The translations under genes were made by a program, and so were the position numbers. Of a stretch of 64,000 nucleotides of DNA, positions 58,017 to 64,000 are shown piece by piece (the first letter of the stretch is position 1; every line of letters starts with the position of its first letter). The stretch is from Leclercia sp. AS011 (GTDB lineage Bacteria > Pseudomonadota > Gammaproteobacteria > Enterobacterales > Enterobacteriaceae): NCBI RefSeq assembly GCF_037152535.1, contig NZ_JBBCMA010000001.1, positions 2,542,001 to 2,606,000 on the forward strand, read 5' to 3'. The notes under the pieces were generated by a model. It searched no databases and had not been told where the DNA came from. It was given only the letters and a program-made list of their open reading frames with translations.

Positions 58017-60206
58017 ATGTCCTGGCTTAATTCCGTCTTACTGGCGCTAACCTCTGTGCAGCCTTATATGGTGCCAGCAACCGTTATCGGCCTTGTCAGT
58101 TTTGCATTTCTCTGTTTTATTCTTTTTTACCTGATCAGATCTATTAACATTGTTAATAGATTAAAAAAATATACACATTCAATTAATAGTATTGAAAAGA
58201 ACGAGCCTGAAGATCAACTTCAGCACTTACAAAATTTGTTTGTGCAGCCGGAACTGAAACACGCCTGGAATGAGTTTGCTGAATCCCTGCACCCCCAGCA
58301 CGAACTGGTCGGCAGCGAAGAGAAGATTGTCAAAATTCGCGCGACAGCACCCAGCGCTAGCTACTTTTCAGAGCAGCAACTTGTAGACATTCCACTCAAC
58401 ACCGAATTCTTCAAGCATCTCCCCGGCATTCTGACCGGTGTGGGGATTATCGGTACGTTCTATGGGTTGATGATTGGCCTGAACCACTTTGACCCCAGCA
58501 CGCCGGAGCAGGTCGCCAGCAGCGTCAATAATCTGCTGCACGATGTGCTGTACGCTTTCCTTGGTTCTGCGGTTGCTATTTTTGCATCCATCGTCGTCAC
58601 ATGGCTGGAGAAATTTTCTCTGGCGAAGTGCTATAAGTATCTGGAAAAGTTTACCGCTTCCATCGACAAGCTATATGTCAGCGGCGTGGGTGAGGAGTAT
58701 CTCGCCTCACTGGTGAAATCCAGCAACGAAAGCGCCACTCAGGCGCGCCACCTGAAAGAGAGCCTGGTCACCGATCTTCGCGACATGCTGCTGCATCTCG
58801 CCGAAAGCCAGAAAGTTGAAAATGAACGCCTCGCGAATACATTGAGCAACACCTATCGCGAATCAGGCGCGCAGTTTGCCGACCAGGTGAGCGGCGCAAT
58901 TGAAAATAGCCTGAAGTCACCGCTGGATAAAATTGCGGGTGCAGTTCAGACCGCCAGCGGCGATCAAAGCGGCATGGTACAAAACATGCTGCAGGATGTG
59001 CTGACCGCGTTTATGGCGAAGCTCGATACCACCTTTGGCCAGCAGTTTACCAATCTCAACGAAATGATGGGGCAAACCGTCGGGGCGATCCAGACGATGC
59101 AAAGCGGGTTCTCCGCTCTGCTGCAGGATATGCGTCAGGTCAGCGACGATTCCCGCCAGGGCAGCGCACAGTTAATTGAACAGCTGCTCTCAGAAATGAA
59201 ATCGGGCCAACAGGCCATGCAGGCTGGCATGAATGACATGCTTACCAGCTTACAGTCCTCTGTCGCCAAAATCGGTGCTGAAGGCGAAGGTGCCGGTGAA
59301 CGTATGGCGCGCCAGCTTGAGAAAATGTTTGCCGACAGCGAGGCGCGGGAAAAAGCCCAGGCAGAACATATGTCCGCCTTTATTGAAGCCATTCAGAATT
59401 CAGTGCAGCAGGGCCAAAGTGCCACGATGGAAAAAATGGCGGCCTCTGTCGAAGCACTCGGGGATCAGTTGGGCAGTCTGTTTGGTCAGATTGACAATGG
59501 TCAGCAACAGATATCAGCGAACCAGCAGGCTAATCAGCAGTCCCTGCACGAACAGACGCAGCGAGTGATGAGTGAAGTAGACGATCAGATCAAACAGCTG
59601 ATTGAAACCGTTGCCAGCCAGCATCAGGGCACTACCGATACCCTTAACAAACTCGCAGAACAGACCAATCGCCAGATTCAGGATATGCAAAACGGCGCGG
59701 ACAAAATGCGTATTGCCGCCGAACGTTTTGAACATGCAGGCGATAAAGTGTCGGAAGCGAATCACCTTACGGCTGACGTGTTGAATAAAGCGCAATCGGC
59801 GGGTTCATCGCTTTCGCTTGCCACCAGCGAACTCTCTTCGGTAGTAGCCGATTACAGAAACAATCGGGAAGCCGTCAGCAAATCCATTGCCATGCTGGAG
59901 TTGCTCGCCGCAAATACCCAGTCTGAACAAACCACCCGCAGCCAGTTCATCACCGATCTCAAACAGCACGGTGAACGCTTGCAGAGCTATAACCGCGAAG
60001 CGCAGACCTTCATGGAGAATGTCAGTGACGTGCTCGGAAAAGGGTTTGAAGATTTCGCAGGGGGAGTATCCAGAAGCCTGGACCAAACACTTGGCAAGTT
60101 GGACAAAGAGCTGGCTAATGCCACCGCTCTATTAGGGGGTTCTGTCGAGCAGATCGCAGATAGCGTCAGCGAGCTTGATGATGTTCTGTCACGTGTTCGT
60201 GCTTAA
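58017..60206 (+). CDS. zorA: Zorya type I motor stator subunit ZorA
   Basis: 729-aa MotA/TolQ-related membrane protein, the same length as the E. coli type I ZorA. An N-terminal helix (about 20-42) is followed by E86 and E89 (in WNEFAES, the reported ion-site residues). A MotA-like helix pair carries T147 (GIIGTFYG) and S184 (FLGSAVAIF), which line the proton path. Residues from about 220 to 729 form a long alpha-helical, Gln-rich coiled-coil tail reaching into the cytoplasm. In the described model it senses phage invasion and drives ZorC/ZorD recruitment. First gene of zorABCD. Confidence 0.95.
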   Translation: MSWLNSVLLALTSVQPYMVPATVIGLVSFAFLCFILFYLIRSINIVNRLKKYTHSINSIEKNEPEDQLQHLQNLFVQPELKHAWNEFAESLHPQHELVGSEEKIVKIRATAPSASYFSEQQLVDIPLNTEFFKHLPGILTGVGIIGTFYGLMIGLNHFDPSTPEQVASSVNNLLHDVLYAFLGSAVAIFASIVVTWLEKFSLAKCYKYLEKFTASIDKLYVSGVGEEYLASLVKSSNESATQARHLKESLVTDLRDMLLHLAESQKVENERLANTLSNTYRESGAQFADQVSGAIENSLKSPLDKIAGAVQTASGDQSGMVQNMLQDVLTAFMAKLDTTFGQQFTNLNEMMGQTVGAIQTMQSGFSALLQDMRQVSDDSRQGSAQLIEQLLSEMKSGQQAMQAGMNDMLTSLQSSVAKIGAEGEGAGERMARQLEKMFADSEAREKAQAEHMSAFIEAIQNSVQQGQSATMEKMAASVEALGDQLGSLFGQIDNGQQQISANQQANQQSLHEQTQRVMSEVDDQIKQLIETVASQHQGTTDTLNKLAEQTNRQIQDMQNGADKMRIAAERFEHAGDKVSEANHLTADVLNKAQSAGSSLSLATSELSSVVADYRNNREAVSKSIAMLELLAANTQSEQTTRSQFITDLKQHGERLQSYNREAQTFMENVSDVLGKGFEDFAGGVSRSLDQTLGKLDKELANATALLGGSVEQIADSVSELDDVLSRVRA

Positions 60207-60219
60207 GGAGTGACCGCTG

Positions 60220-60960
60220 ATGTTTGGGAATGCATTTGGCGTTAAAAAGCGCCGCAGTGATGAAGCTGAGAAGCCCTTCTGGATTTCTTACGCCGATCTG
60301 ATGACCGCCATGATGGTGTTATTTCTGGTGGTGATGGTCGCGTCGCTGAGCTCCGTTACACAGCGTATTCAACGCGCGGAGCAAGGGGAAAAAGTCAGGG
60401 GGCAGGATATCGCCAGATTATGCGAGCGCCTGGAGCTGCATGCCCGCAGTGTGAATAAAACCATCGTGGTGGATTGCCACGATAACCGTATCAGCTTTGG
60501 CGAGGCAGGTCGTTTCGACCACAACCGTTTTTTCCTGAATGCGGAAGGGCAAAAAGCACTCCAGGATGTCGTTCCGCTGGTGCTGGAGGCCTCTGACAGC
60601 GAAGAAGGCAAAAAGTGGTTTAAGCAGATCGTGATTGAAGGGTTTACCGATACCGACGGCTCGTACCTTTACAACCTGCATCTCTCCCTGCAGCGCTCTG
60701 AGTGGGTGATGTGCAGTTTGCTCGATAGCCGTAGCCCTTTGCAAAACAGCATCTCTGCGGAGCAGCAGATCCAAATTCGAAAACTTTTCCTGGCCGGTGG
60801 GGTTTCGTTTAATAACGCGAAAGAGAGCAAAGAAGCCAGTCGCCGCGTTGAGTTGCGCATGCAGTTCTTTGGACTCAAGGATAAACGTGATGGGGCCGAG
60901 GAGGTGGATTTCCCTCCGGTCGTTAATAAAGAAGTTTGCCAGCTGGTAATGCCGCAATGA
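60220..60960 (+). CDS. zorB: Zorya motor subunit ZorB (MotB/OmpA-like)
   Basis: 246-aa protein with a single membrane helix carrying the proton-relay aspartate D26 (ISYADLMTAMMVLFLVVMV). A periplasmic OmpA/MotB peptidoglycan-binding domain (about 95-230, with IVIEGFTDTDGSY and LSLQRSEWV) follows. Length and D26 equal those of E. coli type I ZorB. It lies 13 bases after zorA. Confidence 0.95.
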   Translation: MFGNAFGVKKRRSDEAEKPFWISYADLMTAMMVLFLVVMVASLSSVTQRIQRAEQGEKVRGQDIARLCERLELHARSVNKTIVVDCHDNRISFGEAGRFDHNRFFLNAEGQKALQDVVPLVLEASDSEEGKKWFKQIVIEGFTDTDGSYLYNLHLSLQRSEWVMCSLLDSRSPLQNSISAEQQIQIRKLFLAGGVSFNNAKESKEASRRVELRMQFFGLKDKRDGAEEVDFPPVVNKEVCQLVMPQ

Positions 60961-62639
60961 CGCCCGCGCTGAGTTCTCTTGCACAACGCATAGCGGCTAA
61001 ACTGTCCTCCAGCCAGCAGGATGATAATTTCCTGCGTAATGATTTTCATGCTCTGACCTCTGCGGGTCTCGACATGGAAAAACGGCTTGATAAGGCAGAG
61101 AAAATCCCTCCACCGCCTCATGAAATGCGGCTGGCAGCCCTGCGTCGTTTTCGTCTTGCGGAAGATCTGACTGCTCGTGAATGGCGGATGGTGTTTTATG
61201 GCCTCGCCGATACCGATCCGCTCTATCCTGACAGGCCAGTATTACTGGAAGATGATACATTCTTCCCACATGTAGACAGTGCTATCAAAAAACAGATTGA
61301 ATCTAAGTCACTGAAGCGCAAGGAATGGGCAGCACTCTGTTCAAGTTATTTTGCCTACAAACACGAATCGCCAGAAACAAACCCGCACTGGTGTGTACTG
61401 CGTGGGCATATCGCCAGGGGGTACCCCGTAGTAAAAGCCGCTATCCGCAGAGAAAAGTCGTGGATGAAAACCATTGAGTTTTATCACGACATTTTTACGC
61501 CTCAAGCTGGCGGTGTAATATCCCAGCAGCTCCTTTCCGGTGAAAGCAACTCCTTATCATCATTAGAAAAAATAGCGCAAATCCCCGATAGCAGCTGGTT
61601 ATGGAAGCGTATTTTTACGGTGTTGCTGGCGCAGCTTGATACTCTGGACGATCCGCAATATCTGGACAAAATCAGTTGGCTATTAGGCCTGGCGGCGCAG
61701 TGGGTACGTTTTCGCGATGACATCATAACGGCGACGCTGACCCGCTATTACCATTCTACCTATCGCGATCAAGCACATTCCGCTCTGAAACAGGCCGCCC
61801 TGGAATACTGGGATAACCCGCAACTGAAAAGCCAACAGAACAAATGGCATCAGTATGTTTCTGAACCCGTCGCAGCGATGGTGCGAGGCTGGTTGGCAAA
61901 ACAGGATCTGATGCATTTCTTTGAGCTGTTACGCGGCAATGGCGACGTTGACCAGGCAAGGCTGCACTATTGGCTACGTTTCGCGAATCAGATGGGATTC
62001 ACCCGTATCGTGATGGGACCGGATGCCTGGCAAGATCGTGGCAGCGACTTTGTGAAATTCCGCGAGGAGAATCGTGGGCGACTAAGTCATTTGCGCGGTG
62101 GGCGTAGTTTTGATAATGCCATGATCATGCAGATTAACGACTACATTTTCGTTGAGTTTTCCGGGACGGGGAACGCAATGTATGCCTACCGGGTGAGTCA
62201 GGCTCCATTTAACCCGGAGTCACACACATTAGATATTAATATCCAATTAAAAGATAAATACCGTAATGTACTTCGTCTTCCACATACCCCACGAGCCGAA
62301 GGGTACAACAAGACCCGAATCACTGGCTGGATGCTGAAATATGACGATGAATTACGTCAGCTGGGTATCCGCTGGATGGCTGAAGAGCCCGTCAAATTTG
62401 TAGATAACAAAGCGCCCTCACCCGCCTCGGTATCTGACATCAAAATCATCAATCCATTGCGGGATACAGCAATACAGCGCCTGGTTGAAAATACCTCATG
62501 CATCGTCAGCGATAACCGACAAAAAGGTGGAGTGCTGTCCGTTCAGCTCAAATCAGCTGACGACACAACAGAAAGAGAGTTGCTTCGACTCGGTTTCGCC
62601 CCTGTGACCAAAGAACCGCATCGCTATTGGATCAAATAA
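60957..62639 (+). CDS. zorC: Zorya type I protein ZorC (EH-signature domain)
   Basis: 560-aa cytoplasmic protein. ATG at 60957 overlaps the zorB stop (ATGA). The C-terminal half contains the EH-type region (LHYWLRFANQMGFTRIVMGP, then FVKFREENRGRLSHLRGG). ZorC is a DNA-binding effector that cooperates with ZorD in type I systems. Its presence, rather than ZorE, assigns this locus to type I. Confidence 0.92.
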   Translation: MTPALSSLAQRIAAKLSSSQQDDNFLRNDFHALTSAGLDMEKRLDKAEKIPPPPHEMRLAALRRFRLAEDLTAREWRMVFYGLADTDPLYPDRPVLLEDDTFFPHVDSAIKKQIESKSLKRKEWAALCSSYFAYKHESPETNPHWCVLRGHIARGYPVVKAAIRREKSWMKTIEFYHDIFTPQAGGVISQQLLSGESNSLSSLEKIAQIPDSSWLWKRIFTVLLAQLDTLDDPQYLDKISWLLGLAAQWVRFRDDIITATLTRYYHSTYRDQAHSALKQAALEYWDNPQLKSQQNKWHQYVSEPVAAMVRGWLAKQDLMHFFELLRGNGDVDQARLHYWLRFANQMGFTRIVMGPDAWQDRGSDFVKFREENRGRLSHLRGGRSFDNAMIMQINDYIFVEFSGTGNAMYAYRVSQAPFNPESHTLDINIQLKDKYRNVLRLPHTPRAEGYNKTRITGWMLKYDDELRQLGIRWMAEEPVKFVDNKAPSPASVSDIKIINPLRDTAIQRLVENTSCIVSDNRQKGGVLSVQLKSADDTTERELLRLGFAPVTKEPHRYWIK

Positions 62640-64000
62640 TGCTGAAACGTCTGTTAAGTAAACTGACGGGAAACCGTCAGCAGATAGAACGCCACCTGAA
62701 GAATCAGTACCAAATTGAGGAAAGCGGGCTCAGTTTTCCACAATCGTTGATTGATGACTCAGAGCTTTGGGCGCTGGCATCCTGGATTGAACAACTGGCA
62801 GAAGAAGACTATCTGATATCACTCACAGACCGCTGGTTATTGAGCTGGGATGCCTTGTATCGATTACTGGAAGACGAGGAACATTCCAGCAGTCTGCCTC
62901 TTATTGGCATCCCTGAGGTATTACCATTACGTGCAAGCCTGAGTTCGCGAGGGGCATTAAGCGATAGTGATTTTCGAGTCTGGATAGCGGAGTGGATTTC
63001 GGTTCCTGCACGCCAGTCGATTCGTTTCAATCGTACCGGCGCTATTTTTACTTATGAAAATCAACAGTACCTGTTATCGCGGGAAAACTGGGCACTCTTA
63101 CAAGCAATAGAGCAGCTTAGTACCCAGCAAATTCAGTCGACTGGCGAAACCACTAACCAGCTGGGATGGGCCGCTATTCGCAAATGTGCGAAACAAGCTG
63201 CCGCAAAATTTGATGACTATTTAGAAAAGACGCACGTTATCAAACCGACGTCGTTATCATTACGCCTGCGTAAGGCAACAATTGCTGATACTGCCGTTAT
63301 CGAGATTGAGCCACACTTCGAGGACCAGCCCGCTAACTGGCTCGGCAGCTTTGACAAGAACTCACAGGTTCACGATAGCTACCGTATTCCCGGAGAGAAC
63401 GGCGAACTCAGCCATGTCATCATCCCACCCGAAGTGAAAGACGTCCTGAATTCAATACACGCAATCCCAGGCCGTCGGGTGGCCGGTAGTGAAGCGCTTT
63501 CCTTTGTTCGCAACCCCTACACTTTCCTGGGTGAAGATGCCGCCAGTGTTATTGCCCCCGAGGAACACGAACAAGCACTGTTTGATGCCCATATTTTCTT
63601 TCATCACTTTAGGCTTCAACCCCAAATCAATGATGAGAATAAGATAGAGAGCATTACGCTAATGCTTGAACCTGTCTCACCGGTGCCACAACCCGAGACG
63701 TCATTCCTCTTCTCTGCTCCATGGGAACTGGAAAAATTTGTTCAGGCCGTAGGGATCAGCGTTGCCGCGCAAATGCCAGCGGGTTCCTGGCAGGGTTACG
63801 AACTGGAACTGAGCCAATTCACTGAACAACAATGGCATGATTGCCAGTCGCTGTTGTTGCGTTGGCAACAGGAAGTCGAGGGCAAGGAATTTAACGATGT
63901 CCTGGATCTGAATAAATATGGCGATCGCGTTATCGGCATTGGTGAGTTCGAAAAAATATCCTCACCCTGGCTGACCAAGGCAAAAAGTGAAAACTGGCTT
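62639..64000 (+). CDS. zorD: Zorya type I helicase-nuclease ZorD, N-terminal part (cut by window end)
   Basis: ATG at 62639 overlaps the zorC stop (TAATG) and the frame stays open for 454 codons to the window end. The visible part (MLKRLLSKLTGNRQQIERHL onward) is the non-catalytic N-terminal region. The SNF2-type helicase and nuclease motifs expected in ZorD (about 1080 aa) must lie beyond 64000, so catalytic intactness is untested here. The assignment rests on order after zorABC and on size. Confidence 0.85.
   Translation, partial: MLKRLLSKLTGNRQQIERHLKNQYQIEESGLSFPQSLIDDSELWALASWIEQLAEEDYLISLTDRWLLSWDALYRLLEDEEHSSSLPLIGIPEVLPLRASLSSRGALSDSDFRVWIAEWISVPARQSIRFNRTGAIFTYENQQYLLSRENWALLQAIEQLSTQQIQSTGETTNQLGWAAIRKCAKQAAAKFDDYLEKTHVIKPTSLSLRLRKATIADTAVIEIEPHFEDQPANWLGSFDKNSQVHDSYRIPGENGELSHVIIPPEVKDVLNSIHAIPGRRVAGSEALSFVRNPYTFLGEDAASVIAPEEHEQALFDAHIFFHHFRLQPQINDENKIESITLMLEPVSPVPQPETSFLFSAPWELEKFVQAVGISVAAQMPAGSWQGYELELSQFTEQQWHDCQSLLLRWQQEVEGKEFNDVLDLNKYGDRVIGIGEFEKISSPWLTKAKSENWL

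Noticed and set aside
1..64000. CRISPR array, tRNA/rRNA genes, prophage or insertion sequences
   Set aside because: No regularly spaced repeats, no cloverleaf-like gene and no transposase, integrase or phage structural gene were recognised in the window.

Overview
The window is chromosomal DNA of an Enterobacteriaceae species. It carries close relatives of Escherichia coli hemB, tauABCD, ccmABCDEFGH, ccp (yhjA), afuABC, mmuPM and paoABCD, many REP palindromes, and GC-rich core genes. Several of these loci lie near 6-8 min in E. coli (hemB/tau with an EhaB/YaiT-type autotransporter, afuBC/mmuPM, pao), but here they are rearranged and joined by other blocks. An Enterobacter/Leclercia/Lelliottia/Citrobacter-like host fits, but the genus cannot be fixed from the sequence alone.

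Layout: 1-760 is the 5' end of an autotransporter gene (minus strand). 1288-4069 holds hemB and a two-domain acyltransferase resembling the ornithine-lipid synthase OlsF. 4114-7525 (minus) is tauDCBA for taurine-sulfur scavenging. 7657-14870 (minus) is a cytochrome c block: the tri-heme peroxidase gene ccp followed by the complete ccmABCDEFGH maturation set, behind a near-consensus FNR-type promoter. 15262-23068 is a UhpABC-like sensing system followed directly by an AfuABC sugar-phosphate ABC importer and a strong terminator. 23183-25499 (minus) is mmuPM with three tandem MetJ boxes. 25912-28820 encodes an AI-2E-family permease and a membrane diguanylate cyclase. 28870-30679 is small accessory material: a RelE/HigB-like toxin-antitoxin pair with a palindromic operator, a GNAT enzyme, a DUF1294 protein and a HicB-like remnant. 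30989-35855 (minus) is a four-gene chaperone-usher fimbrial operon bracketed by ~60-bp imperfect direct repeats. 36557-41875 is paoABCD plus a MocA-like cytidylyltransferase gene. 41893-46743 holds small detoxification-type genes with two local regulators (CGNR and TetR), each next to a candidate operator.

46955-64000 is a defence island. It holds a HelD-like helicase with an inserted nuclease-like segment and C-terminal zinc ribbons, a type I restriction-modification locus (hsdM-hsdS-DUF4268-like gene-hsdR, minus strand), and, diverging from hsdM, a type I Zorya system (zorA, zorB, zorC and the first 454 codons of zorD, cut by the window end). The hsdM reading frame contains an in-frame TAA 76 codons before its natural end, so the restriction system may be inactive in this isolate. 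ZorA and ZorB keep the residues known to matter for the proton-driven motor.

No tRNA, rRNA, CRISPR array, transposase or integrase gene was seen.
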